Assembly (NCBI GenBank): GCA_028564675.1 | Contig: JAOVVO010000081.1 | Location: 62,001-126,000, forward strand | Direction of reading: 5' to 3' | DNA: 64,000 nt | Source of the DNA: Onchocerca lupi | Taxonomy: Eukaryota > Nematoda > Chromadorea > Rhabditida > Onchocercidae | Part shown: positions 24,331 to 37,064 of the stretch, one piece after another | Numbering within the stretch: the first letter of the stretch is position 1 | Layout of the letters: each line of letters begins with the position of its first letter | Notes under the pieces: model-generated | Told to the model about the DNA's origin: nothing | What the model saw: only the letters and a program-made list of their open reading frames with translations | Database searches by the model: none | Translations under genes and position numbers: made by a program

Positions 24331-25377
24331 TTTCAACATCAAAAGGAAAAGTCAGAAAAGGTTCGTTTCCTGTTTTAAAATTTCAATTATCGAAGTTTGA
24401 TTATTGTTTTTCAACATTTAATCACTAATTGAGAATGAAAATAGTTACAGTCTACGCTACTGTTTCAATGTTGTCATTAAGTCTTGATTATTGTTTTTGT
24501 GGCACTTATTCATTAATTGAGAATGGAAATTATGTATTTTAAGCTACTAGGCTCCATTTTTCATTTCAGTACAGTAGATTGAAACTTGTCATTTTATTGT
24601 TTCACTTTTTTGTTTAGTATATTTGCACATGTGTTTTCTATTTATCATCAAATTATATTCGTTTTATTTCAGATTATATATTCAGAGTGCTAAATTATTT
24701 TTGCTTTACTGCGTAATTTATGTCTGCATTGATTATTTATTTTATGGGCAAGATATCAAGTGCCTTTGCGAAGAATTCTTTCGCGAAATAGTTCGAGCAC
24801 CGTTACTATACGTGTTATATATTCGAGAAATAACTGTAGCATTGATATGTTAATTTCATTTTGTGTTTATGTCTTCTTAACATCCATGTTCTAGAAGCGG
24901 ACTCAAAAACTTTTCATTTGAAATCTTTATGAGTGATAATTTAAAATATAGAATTAAATTACATAAATAATCAAGCAATAATCGTAGATGAAATTATTTT
25001 TTGTTTAACTTGAAATATGGAATGATGATGGAATATACGTGTGTTCTTTTTTTTTCCAGGATTTTTCAATAAAAACTCATCCGAAATTTTATCTTTTCTA
25101 TTTTTACGAGTTATAAACTCTATTGTTAATTGCTTAATAAAATATGAATTGTTTTATAGAAGTAAATAACAACATTAGTATGGTACTAGATATTTTAATT
25201 AATACCTATTTTCTGTTATCAGATGCAAAAATATTAATTGAAGTTTTTACAGTTTTTGAGATATCAAGCATATTTCATAATTGGTTAGCCACTTTCATTT
25301 TATAGCCAATTTAGTTTTATAGACGCTAATTATTTTTAATTTTTTTCTCAGGTTTGCTTGTTGCAAGCATAATTAAA
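24331..25377 (+). other. Spacer between OST4 and UNC-50
   Basis: No coding exon recognised. An AATAAA at about 25069 could end the OST4 transcript. A strong TTTTTTCTCAG acceptor at about 25342-25352, just before the UNC-50 start and with no coding exon before it, looks like a trans-splice site. This arrangement is compatible with a loose operon, but it does not prove one. Confidence 0.4.
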
Positions 25378-27664
25378 ATGAGTTATACGAATGAGTTTGT
25401 GCAAATATCTGACAGTTTATCAGCCACTGCATCTCTTCCACAGAGAGCAGTGCACGCTGGTACCTCATTTGCTTTTCCATCTTCTGGAGGACGAGGTCGA
25501 AGATTTCCAGGTAGTGGTTATACATCACCTGGTGCAAGATCTGTTGCAAGTAACGGGTTAGTTTAATTTATCGTGCTAAAAGTCTATAATATTTCAAAGT
25601 TTTCTTTCGTTAATTTATTTATGTGTACATTTTCTGTTTGATGTAAAACGATATAATTTCATATTCTAAGGTTTTGTTCTCATTTCAAGGCAATGAGAGG
25701 TGGATATGCAATGAATTTATTAGTATCAGCACAGTTCTGAGAAGTAGAATTTATAGAAATTACTCATATTTATTTGTATATTGACTTATGAACGTGATTC
25801 AATTATTCGCATTCTAAAAATGCTTTTTACGCATATTTTTACGAATTTTATACATATTTTTTGTTCTTTTATGTCATATGAATACTTTTTTCAGGTCTGC
25901 GGATCATATAGGTTGTCTTACAGCAGTCAGGATGACAGCATTAGCAAAACTTAATCGTTATTTTCGAAGACTTATTCGTTTTCGTCAGATGGATTTCGAA
26001 TTCGCTCTCTGGCAAATGATTTATCTGTTAATTAAGCCTCAAAAAGTATACCGCAACTTCATGTATCGCAAGCGTTCGTTCTTTTATATTTATGATAAAT
26101 ACGAAAGTTAGAAAAATATGGTAAATGTTGAAATTTGAAGTTAAAATGGAAATTGCTGATCATTTCGTAGTAATAAAGACTAATGCAAGTTATCATGCAA
26201 AAGGGCCTTAATCTCCGGTTATCTGTTAGTGAAATTAAACATTTTGACGTGACTACTTTTATCACTTTTTGCATTCAAATCATCACTAGGAGAAAAAGTG
26301 CTTTGAATGACCGAAAGATTTCGATGATTGCACCTACAGACAAGGATTCCTAACATTAAAAAATTTATTATTTTAGGGACAAAAGACCAGTGGGCACGCG
26401 ATGATCCAGCTTTTCTTGTGCTTCTCATGGCGGCTCTTGCAATATCGAGCATTTTATTTGCATGGAGTATTCAACTTTCATTCATTGGCTTCATTACATT
26501 TTTTCTTTGGGTCGTTTTCATTGATTGTATTGGTGTTGGAATTATCATCGCAACTATTTTATGGTAATCTGTGATTATTTGACGATAGTCTAGTGTTTTT
26601 TATCTCTGAAAGGAAAAAGAAAGGGATACCGTCATAGAAGTAAAAAAATGTTTGCATCTGTAAAATTTAATGCATTAGGGAATTTTTGAAAAATAATAAA
26701 ATAATAGAATGGAAGTGTCCTTTTGAATTAATTATTTTCAATTTTGTTTCTCTGAGTTGGCATAACTTAATTCAGGAAAGTTAATTTTGTGAATTCTTAA
26801 GCAAAATTCAATATAGGAATTTTTAGGTTTGCTTCTAATCGTTTCTTGAAGCGAGTTAACGATCAGGATGTAGAATGGGCTTATTGCTTTGATGTACATC
26901 TCAATGCATTCTTTCCGATGCTTATGCTTCTTCATGTTCTTTTGCCCCTCACCTTTTCGCGTAAGCTTTGATAGTTCTTCACAGTTTCTTGAAATTTAAT
27001 TCATCGTTTTTACATTTGTAATAATTGTCGTTTATTTAATATAGATGAAATATCAAACAGTTAGAACGAAATTACTTTTTAGACCTGATAGGTTTCGATG
27101 CATTTTTGCCGCGGCTATTTGGTAATACGATTTGGTTCGTGGCTGTAGTTTACTATATCTACATTACCTTCTTGGGATATACCGGTATCTGCATTATTTT
27201 TCTTAAGTTTTGATTGAAGTTATATAATTAATGAATTTTTTAAAAGTTTTTTGATTTTCTTAAGGATTACCATTGATATGGATGATATTTTTTTGTTCAT
27301 CTCTTTATCTGAATAGTTAGATTAAAAAGCTGTAATATCTTTGTTCTTTTTTCATTACAAACTGAAATGATTCTAGAGGTTTTTTTCTTTCTTTTTTTTT
27401 TCCCCTTGCAAACTTCAATATTCATGTGGGTTAATTCTGACCAGAGGAAAAATCAAAATTTCGACTCCACCTTCAATTTTCAAATGTGTAGAAATTTTGC
27501 TACTTTCAGCACTTCCAATTCTAAAAAATACGCACATCTTCCTGTATCCGATTACGTTCCTCTTCATATTTTATGTGGCGACTGTTACAGCTGGTTGGAA
27601 TATTTCGCAGACAGCTATGGATTTTTATCATTTAAGAGCTGAAAATAGGCAAAGAAGAAATTAA
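25378..27664 (+). CDS. unc-50: UNC-50, Golgi membrane protein for Cys-loop receptor trafficking
   Basis: Exons: 25378-25556, 25895-26073, 26377-26563, 26827-26960, 27083-27184 and 27510-27664; all phases agree. The N terminus is Ser/Gly/Arg-rich and not conserved. The conserved part has all family blocks in order: YFRRLIRFRQMDFEFALWQM, KPQKVYRNFMYRK, TKDQWARDDPAFLVLL, LWVVFIDCIGVGIIIATILW, DVEWAYCFDVHLNAFFPML, FGNTIWFVAVVYYIYITFLG, YTALPILKN, and FLYPITFLFI near the end. Five or so membrane helices are visible. UNC-50 proteins sit in the Golgi/ER. In C. elegans UNC-50 is needed for surface expression of a subset of nicotinic receptors, and yeast GMH1 is the homologue. A polyadenylation signal AATAAA follows at about 27690. 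An optional in-frame upstream ATG at 25354 lies right after the trans-splice acceptor; I prefer the ATG at 25378, but both are possible. Confidence 0.95.
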
Positions 27665-27667
27665 AGT

Positions 27668-28165
27668 GTGATACTTCCTTTTGTAAATAAAAATTTATTC
27701 ATTTTTAAGTTTTTGCTGAGCAATAATATATACATGCTTAAAGTAGATTATGAACAAGATTGTGTTTCAGCTATTCCTGCATTAAAGAAAGTAAGTCGAA
27801 ATTTGTTCGTAAGCCATTTAATGATTTGCAAATTCGGTGTTGTAAAATTCCAAGTTGCATCCAAATTTAATTGGAAGGAGTCAAATATCATGCTTCGAAA
27901 GATGTTATATTTGTCGTATGTTTTCTGCCAGTTGATATTTGTTTGTGCTTTTCATATTTATAATGATAGTTTGCAAAAAATCATACACCGGAAGAGAAAT
28001 GTTTATTCGCATGTTTTTTGTATAAAAAACATAAATATCCATTTATTTAATTTATCTGCTGCTTATTGGTTAATTGCTTTTACATTGTTTTACAATGATT
28101 TTCTTTCTATCCGGGCAAAATTTCTTGTCCAAAGGAAGACAGTTTTTGGTTTTGCTTCGGATTGA
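27668..28165 (+). other. Long unexplained ORF directly after UNC-50
   Basis: The frame stays open for 165 codons from a GTG right after the UNC-50 stop; the first ATG is at 27734. The product is rich in Phe, Ile, Leu, Asn and Lys, with membrane-like segments (LRKMLYLSYVFCQLIFVCAF and NLSAAYWLIAFTLFYNDFL). It matches nothing I recognise. It overlaps no exon on the other strand, so it is not a shadow. A TTTCAG at about 27765 could serve as an acceptor. It may be the UNC-50 3'UTR, a small downstream cistron, or chance. Confidence 0.25.
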
Positions 28166-29186
28166 ATACAGAAAGAAAGAAAATCATTATAAAACATTTT
28201 CGATTCGCATCATATTTGTTTGTTATTTTTAAAAATAAGTGCAAGAAAAGAAAACAGTGTGAATGAAAACGTGGAAGAAAGAAGGCAGAATATTATTTAA
28301 TTTTTCATAATGAGTTTTGTAGATTTTCATTCAATAAATCAGTGATACCTAATAAAAAAGGATCAGGAAGGGATAAGACAATTATGTCAATAAATCGATG
28401 TAATACAAACAATTTTTGCATAAAAGAGATTTTTATGAAATGATTTCTGCAGGTAATGTTGGAGACGATTTACTGATTTTGGATTGGAGAAATTACAAAC
28501 TTTGTAAATGCTTATATTGTGGATAGTTACTCGTCCTAAGAAATTGCCGGTTATCATTATCACTGGTCAACTAATGCACAAGTCAACATTAATTCTCATT
28601 TTGCAGTTAGTAACATAAATTCATGGATTTTTTTCAGTTAGTGACATAAATATTAATTTTCAGTTAATGAAATAAATCCACGGATGGACTTATTAAGCTA
28701 CGAAAGATCTTATTTGATTGTGATATATATTTAAAATAAATTTAATTTTTATAAACTTATACTATAGCAAAAAATAAAGTAATCGGTAATCGGAAATTTT
28801 TAAGTAAACAGGAGGAATAAGAGCTAAAACTGTTAATTACTTTCCAACAAAAAAATATTGTCTTTGAAACTACAATACCAAGTTTGCTCCATACAAAAAA
28901 AGTTATGCTTTCAATGATTGAAATATTATTGTTTTATAAACTTGAAAAAAGTTCAATTTTCAGTATCTTTGTAGATCTTTTTTTTGGAGAAGAAATTGAA
29001 ATTTTTGAATTTATGCAACTTTCAAATCCATATATAGTATTTTAGTATTTGGAATTTCTACATATAACAGTGATTATTTTCTTGGCACTAATTCTATCAA
29101 ATATGATCTATCTGAAAAAAAAAATCACGGAATGATAAATTATCATTGAAAGTTGATATTCAATTCATTGATATCCAGATTATGCA
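28166..29186. other. Intergenic stretch, no gene seen
   Basis: AT-rich sequence downstream of UNC-50 (+) and of the GABA receptor subunit (-). Only short ORFs without motifs are present. Confidence 0.45.
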
Positions 29187-32100
29187 TTATTGCATCATTG
29201 TATAATATCCCCAATAACATGTACTGAAATGATTTATTTATTTATCTTTGCAAATGTAAACATGCGGGAAAATTTTTCAAAAATCAAAAAAATTGAATTA
29301 AACTGGCTTGTAATGTGTTTGATATTCTTATACATCGTTTTTTTCTTCAAATTTTTTTGTTGCACAATTTTTTTTTCTAAAACTTTGAGATTTTTTTGAA
29401 AACCTATAAAACTTAATATCCAATTTTCACTTTTTTTTTCTTTTTTTCTCTTTCTTATCAACCTATCTCATTTTTAATATTTGAAGATAAGATAAGATCG
29501 GTAAAATCGTTTACGAAAAATTCTCTGCATTTTAATCAGCAATACAATAACAAATTTCCTATTGTATTACTAAGTAAATAAGTTATTTTCAGCAGCATTC
29601 ACAATTTTGTTATATATTCATCAAAATTAATTTCACATTGAAATATACAAATAATTAACGAATACAAAATACAAGCAATCATGTAAAAATTATCGGTCAA
29701 AAATGTAAATTTTATTATTTTTACTAACTTACTTGAAAATAATAAAACTGAGTGGAAAAATGATTCGTGAATTCTTATCGATAACATTTACGTCACATAC
29801 ATGAAAAGATTCCACAACAGAGCGTGCTCGTGAATGTAACCATTGAACATGAATTTTGATATTTTGATTTCGAAGTTTCAATTTGCCATTTTGATTTAAG
29901 CTGAATATATCAATTATTTTAGCTATATGTATTTGTTGGAAAAGCATCAAGCAAACTTGCACACTATCCGAACTTTTCTCATCGCTCTGTTTGCTATCAC
30001 ATATCAAGAGATATGAAAAATTCATTGATAACACAAATATGTAAATAAGGTGATATATTAGATGTAGAATTAAAACATTCACTTAATTTACATTTCTCTG
30101 AAATTGCACTAGCAAACTGCAGTTGCAGTTTTCATGACTAGGCATGCAAATTTGGTATAACTAATTATGATGAATACCTAATTATAAAAAGAAGCCTACT
30201 TTCCTTTTGGACAAGAAATCATACCGAAATAAAGATATCATCTTTGCAAAAAAATTTTATAATTTCCAAACTTTCAATCTAGAATGATTTTACTTTATCT
30301 AAGTTATATTATAATGGATAACAAACAATTTCTAAAATTTATATCTTAAGAAGGATGAATAACTGAAAATGATATTTTTGATAATAATTATAAGATTAAA
30401 TTGACCATTAATAAGCAATATGTGTTGAAAAAAAAAACTTATAAAGTGATTTAATAAAATATAATAAATTAAAGGTGCTAATAATATTATTAAATTATTC
30501 CTTCTTCATCTACTTTCAACCGCTGATTTGAACAATTTCTATTGATTATTCCTGTTACTATGATTTTATTGACAAATGAAACATCGTTATCACAGTTATA
30601 AATCAATTATCATAATCACTATCACGATATCAACCTCGACCAGCATTAAAATTTTGATAAAACTGTTTAAGTTAAATTTTTCAGAAATAGCAACTCTTCA
30701 ATGTAATGCAGAGAAGAAAAAGTAAAAAGATATGAAGCAACTTTAAGCATTTTTAACTTACCGCTTTCTGTACCAAAATTTATTACCAGTAGTTAGTCGA
30801 GGATAATCAGGAATACTCAAATCAGTACTCTCGCGGGCTAAGCTGGTAGGCATTAATGATAGTAACGGTGATGGAGAACGTTTCTTATCTTTATCATTTG
30901 TGACGAAAGTTCTGTAGAGCACTTCATTAGCTGCTACTGATTCATTTTTTTGATTTTTTTCAATTTTCTGCAAAGAAATATGAGGTAAAATTGATAAAAA
31001 TTCGATCTGTCGAAATTAGAAAATAATTTTTGATGCTATCACATGAAAATGCAACAGATATTTTTTGAAGAAATGATATTAACAGATAATTTTAAATTAA
31101 ATAAAAGGTCAAGGATGAATAATCAAGGATCAATAAATATGAGACAGTTATATTTAAGCCAAGCTCGGAATATTATACGGGAAATATCCTGCTAATTATT
31201 ACGCATAAAAACCGCAAATTTCAATAGTTAAAAGCAAGTATCTTACGAATATATTAATATTTGTCAGTAAAACCGAAATATTTATAATATAAATTGAACA
31301 AAATAATCTAAAGAATTTATATAGGAGAAATTTGTAATTTTTCTCAGGTAAATGAGCCACTTATCTAATATCTGGGCACAAAAGTCTTCTTTCTCACATA
31401 TTCTGATTTACTACTAGAGTTACAGACATCGTGAAATGCGAAAAAGTTGTTAGGAACATTACAAGAATTGAGGATTGTCAGAATTGTCGACCTTATCTTT
31501 GGTCCTCATATCCAATCTTTTGTTTTGTAAGTCTCCGCCCACTATCAATACCAAGGATGATTCATATAAAAAGGGAGATTTTGGGCAGCAAGATCAGTGT
31601 CGACGACACGGATCTTCAACGCGAGCAGTCTTTCAACATTGGTCTTCAATTCGAGCAATCTTTCAACATTGGTGTCTTCAACGTGAATAGTCTTTTCAAC
31701 ATCAATATTAGCGGCAATTCAGTTCCAATCCAATATCAACGACAGCACAAGCGACAAATCAGCAAGTGACGATTGTTAATATCTTTTATATTTACTATAT
31801 ATTTGTTCATTTACTTTTTATTCTTGTATAAATGCAATATTGTGCATAATATCATATTATCCGAGAAAATCGATTGCTGACCTAACAGAGTCACAATAAT
31901 AAAAAGCAATTTCCAATCCAACCAATCTACAATCCAAATAACAAATCGATCAGAATTTTTTTTCTCAGCAATAAAATCTACAATTTTGCTTTGCTTTTAA
32001 CGATAAAGTTACTCAGACGAATTCATACCTCCATCAAAGAATGAGGTACATAACCACGCAAATTGACGTCTTCGTTATCTTTAGTAGTACAACATTTCAC

Positions 32101-35100
32101 GTTTTGATTCCGCCATTTATTTGCCGCTTCATAAGACTTACTTCGACCACCGTAATATGAATAATTTACTGCCGCATATTCTAGCAATGCCGCGAATACA
32201 AACATAAAGCATGCTACCTTTAAATTATGCTAAATGAAAGAAAAAAAAGAGAACATACTAATTAACTATTTGTCATTTGTCGATCAACTGATTCTGCAAC
32301 TATTTTGGCTACAGTACATTAATTAACGATTATTTTTGATTGCTTCAGGTAGTTATAGGAAGATTGAAAATGAGCTTACGAGATAAACATCGATACTTTT
32401 CACATAACTAATACGAGGTAATGATTGTCTTACTCCGGTGCTAATTGTCGTCATAGTCAATACTGTTGTTATTCCTGCAAACATATCTTTTCTGTAGTAT
32501 CGTATCATTTAATAAAAAATAAAAAATGGATTTAATCAGGTCAATTATGTAACTAAAGACAAATCTTCATGTCACATAATTTCATTGTGTCCATTTTAGA
32601 ATAACAATAAACAAACCCAAGGCAACACGAGCTGAAGTAGCTTCATGATTAATCCAGAAGCTAACCCAGGAAAGCATTACGATAAGAATACAAGGTAGAT
32701 AAGTTTGAAAAACGAAGTAACCAGCGGACCGTTTAAAATGAAAAGCCAACGACAGACGTTGATATGCACCTGAAATTAATTAATATCTGATTGCACAAAT
32801 AATAGAATACAGAATTATGAAGATAGTAGTGCGGAAGTTGGAAACAAATAGAATCTGATTAAATTATCCGATAAACCGAATTCATAACGAATGTCGGATT
32901 TCCATAACTTTCAAGCAAGCATTAATATTTCAGCCAATGTTTTTTTATCAGCTTATCATTAATATTTAAATAAAAATGTTTTTGAAAATATAGAGAAATG
33001 AATAGTATAGATGTAATAAAAATGAAAATAGTGAAAACAACTCGTACATTAACAAACCTGTGGCAGTTCGCACAATTCGATTCAGTGTTTGATAGTCAAC
33101 AATTTGAAATTGTGGTACATCAGCCTTATCGATTCCAAAAACAGCTTTCGGATGATTCCAACGCATCAGAACTTCTGATATCGTATATCCGTCTAAAAAA
33201 AAAAAAAAAAATAATTTTACTATTAAAAAGAAAGCCTAACATAGTTTACAGATTTTTAGACAGACATATACTGAAGACTTTACGTTTGAAGTTATTTATG
33301 ATTTTCAAGTTTAAAAAACAGGTCAGAAGGTCAATTTTCTTGATATGTACTCGAATCCAATAGTCAATGGAGATGCTTATTTTCCCTCATCTTTTTTTCT
33401 CGTCAGTCGGTAGTATTTCAGTTTGAAAATAAAAATAACTTACAACTTTCAATTTCTACTGTACAATTTTGATTGTCCAATGGATAATTCCTTAAATCCA
33501 TATGACATGCAAGTGTTGTCGTAAATCTACAACTAACCTTCATAATAATTCATGGACATTTTCAACTAGATTTCAACTAATTCATAATCATCGGTCCGAA
33601 CTTGATAAGTGAATATTTCAATTCGGTTGAAACTTTCTAACAAATATCCTAATTAAACAATTTCAGGGTAAGAAGTATAGGTATTTTAATTTTTTATAAA
33701 AGTTTTACATCTGAAAATATAAATATATAATATTAAAAGGAAATATGATATTTTGTCATCAATAATATGTATATATTTTATATATTTTCGACATTTTTTT
33801 GTCATCATTTTTGGTCTTTTATTTGTCGTTATTTCATGCTGCTGTAACGGATGAAGGAACTTAGCCAGAAGGAAAGATTTCTCCAACAGAAATAAGGCTT
33901 TAATATGAAGCTTCTAATTATGGCTAATTTAGTATATGTAATGAGATATACAAATTATCTTTTAAATCTTTCAAATGCATGCTTATGTAATATTATATAT
34001 GATTTTTCAGACATTTTGATAAATATGCAAAAATGATTCCAAGAATTATCCAAATTTTAATTTCCAAACTGTGATTACTTAGAATGAAATTCAGTTTGTA
34101 ATGCTTGCTACAGTAAGAACATAATGATTTCTATGTAAATACAGTATGCTATAAATGTAAATTTATATATATGCAGCACGTTATGCATTATGCACTAAAA
34201 ATATGCGCATAATGCGTGACCGAAACAATGGAATTTTGAAATTTCATCCGAATGACCTTTAACCTTTATCATCACGGAATAAAGTAAAATACATTGACCT
34301 CATTCCATACGTAATTTGTCCATTATGTTCAATTCGAATCATTTTGTTCTTTTCCGTAACATCATGTAGAAATGATTGCTTATCATTTGCCAGGAATGTA
34401 TCTGGTACCCAAATACGTCTGAGAAAAATTTGATTTGATTTAATTTGGAATAATTTTTTAGAAAATATTATGAATATTCTTTCGGTGTATGCCTAAAATA
34501 ATCATTTTGTCACATTCTATTTTAGATTCTCGATTCCTTTAAGACATACGGAAATTTTTGAAAATTCCGAAAAACTACAGAAGATTTGCAATGATCAAAG
34601 ATGAAGAAAATGAATTAATAACTATTTTAACTTTTCAGTTTAAAAAAAAAAAAAAAAAAAAAACGAAAATTATTGAAAAGGTAGTAAAAAAGTTACTGTA
34701 AGCACCATACACTATTTGCTGCCTCTCGATTTCATATATTTCAATTTGTAATTATATCAGTAGAGTTTAATCTCAAAAATTTCTAAAAATTACTGTGAGA
34801 AATCTCCGGAAAGCGTCATTTCATTGATATGAAAGTGATGTGACCAGGATAGACGTTCATCACGCCAATATTGATGTAAATACATTGTTGTGGTATAGTC
34901 CTGAAATTTAAAAGTATCATTAATTAGAAAATCGATTGATTTCAATCAAATTTCACCTAAAGTTTGAATTCTAATTCCTTTTAAATCCTCTCGGAGCATA
35001 ATGCCAAATTTCATATTTCAGATGAAAACGATTTTGTACAAGTATTTTATGTTTATCTCATTTCAAACATTGTGAATTAATTTCAAAATTTCACTTTATG

Positions 35101-37064
35101 AATTTATTTGTCTGAAAAATAGAATTTTCAACATGAATGTTTTGATCTTTTTAGGTTAAAAATATCATAATTATTTTCTTAATCCAAAACCTACCAGGCT
35201 TATTTTTATGATTTGAAAATTTTACGAAAAAATTTAATATCTGTAATGTATAATTCTGATAATAAAAAAAGTCAAATTTCGAAGCTTACGAAAATAATAA
35301 ATTGAATTAATTAAAATAAGCGAATTATATTTCATTGTAAAAATCGCTTAAATGTAATATTCTCGATGTTGAAAAAAATGCAGAAATGAGAACCGAGATG
35401 AAGCGTTAAATTCTCCGGAGTTTTTTGCTTAAGTGGCCAGAAATTGATAAGGAATTTTGTGAATTTGAGATTTCACATCGCTGAGGAAAAAATAAAAAAC
35501 TCGAAGAGATTTTTTTATAAAAAATGCTGAACTTACCATATTTACTTCCGAGATTGCATCAATTGAAGCAATGATAATATCTAATGTAAGCAACAATGCA
35601 TCGCCTACAAGAAAAAAATTTAAATTAAAAGATTTTAAGAAGTTCTTTGGAAATATTTTTTTTAGTATATTATATTTTATATTTTGTATATTTCAGGTGA
35701 AAATTTTGAATGCATCTTTTTTTGCAATTTAAATTTGAAATTTAAATAATTCAATTTGCAAAGCGATAGATTATTCATACTTTATTTCATTTTAAATCTA
35801 TTCAATTCGCGTATAATTTCTGGAATTTCAATTATTATTGATTTTTTAATATTATTTGATTCTGGTAAGTGATATGTTTTCAGATCAATCATTTCATTTT
35901 GTTGCTGAATTGAACTGATTAAAAATGTCCAATAATATCTCTTTGATGTGAGAAAATTTAATAAGCGAAATTGGCATATTAAAGTGTAAGGAAAAAGTTG
36001 AAATGAATGAGGAAGCAAAGAATAAATTAAAAAACCTCCTTACTTCTTTTGAATCAAATTTAACTTTTGTATTAAATTTTCGAAAATGTTAAACGTGATA
36101 AAATGGAGAAATAAATAAAATACAAAGATAAGGCTGAATGATAAATTCATGGAATAAATTTGTTGACAATACAATGGAAAAGCATTAAAAAGCAACCCGC
36201 AAGAATTCAGTGTTTTTCGATTTCTATTATTATAAATAGGCTACTTTAAGTAATAATAAATGATCATTTCAATTTTTTAAGATGGAAAAAAAAAAAGAAA
36301 ATGTTTGACGAATGATTATCGCAACCGGAATACTCCGGAATATTGACCTCCGAAACCGGGTCGCAGTCGCATGTCGTAATCACTCAACAGATCAACTAAT
36401 AACGCCGAAGCATTCTCGTAATACACTGACGTACGAGCCAAGCTGATATTATTCACGGCAATACGTGGATTATTCGAATTCAGTAGTTGTCCGTTACTGA
36501 AATTATCAACAATATTTTTAAGCAAATTTAAGTAATTTTGAAAAAAAAAAATAAAAATTATCAATTCAAATATTTAATCAATATATTTAAGTAGATTTAA
36601 GTAATTCCAAAAAAAAAAAAAAAAAAAAATTTGATCGTAAAATAGTCTAAATTTAGTTTTAAAAATTACTCATAAAATTTTTTTTAAATGTTAAAGGTAT
36701 TGAATAAGTAGTTATTTTCGTTTTTAATTTCGTTATTTTTTAGACCAAAATCTTTTTCTATTTTCGAAACCCATCAGATTTTTACAGTAGATGACTACTT
36801 AAAAGCATGATTCAGATTGAAAAAGTTAACTATTTTGATTATTTCCAGTAAGATTTAATGAACAGGTGAGAATAGATAATTCAGGCTAAATAAACTTGGC
36901 TTTTGATCATGCTGGAAAAGTTCGATTTCTAAAACAAAGAAAAAAAACTTTCTATCAAAAACAAACCTAATAGTGAAGAAAATATTTGATACACCGAAAA
37001 TAATTAATAATAAAAGGTGCAATAGTTGAATCCGTACTTGTTGTAATGACATTTTATCATACAT
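29187..37064 (-). CDS. gab-1: GABA-A receptor beta-like subunit (GAB-1/LCCH3 type)
   Basis: Thirteen exons (minus): 36967-37064, 36348-36496, 35537-35604, 34794-34900, 34299-34418, 33444-33526, 33058-33192, 32617-32769, 32380-32474, 32029-32217, 30762-30967, 29733-29900 and 29187-29223; all phases agree, giving about 535 residues. Order: signal peptide (LLHLLLLIIFGVSNIFF), ligand-binding domain with LRPGFGG, DYTTTMYLHQYWRDERLSW and RIWVPDTFLANDKQS, Cys-loop CHMDLRNYPLDNQNC, M1 (YLPCILIVMLSWVSFW), M2 with SARVALGITTVLTMTT and GVRQSLPRISYVKSIDVYL, M3 (FVFAALLEYAAVNYSYYG), a long cytoplasmic loop, and M4 split over the last two exons (FPLSFIIF/NTCYWGYY). The SAR before M2 and Thr at 6' are typical of beta subunits of GABA-gated chloride channels. 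The protein forms pentamers in neuronal or muscle membranes. The last exon carries only 12 codons. A solo LTR lies in the intron between exons 10 and 11. Confidence 0.95.
31448..31887 (+). mobile_element. Probable solo LTR in a gab-1 intron
   Basis: A 440-base segment bounded by TGTTAG at the left end and its inverted form CTAACA at the right end, as in LTR elements. Inside, a TATA-like 'catataaaaaggga' at about 31562-31575 is followed by a region with a three-fold repeat ('cgagcagtctttcaacattg' and variants, about 31620-31700). An AATAAA-poor tail with 'tataaatgcaatattg' follows near 31828. No reverse transcriptase or second LTR is present nearby. I found no exact target-site duplication. 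The orientation is opposite to that of the host gene. A BEL/Pao-type origin is a guess. Confidence 0.5.

Noticed and set aside
25691..25740. Possible small extra exon of UNC-50 after TTTCAAG
   Set aside because: It contains a stop, and the flanking exons join in phase without it.
32998..33363. 121-codon plus-strand ORF
   Set aside because: Antisense of the GABA receptor exon 33058-33192 plus intron.
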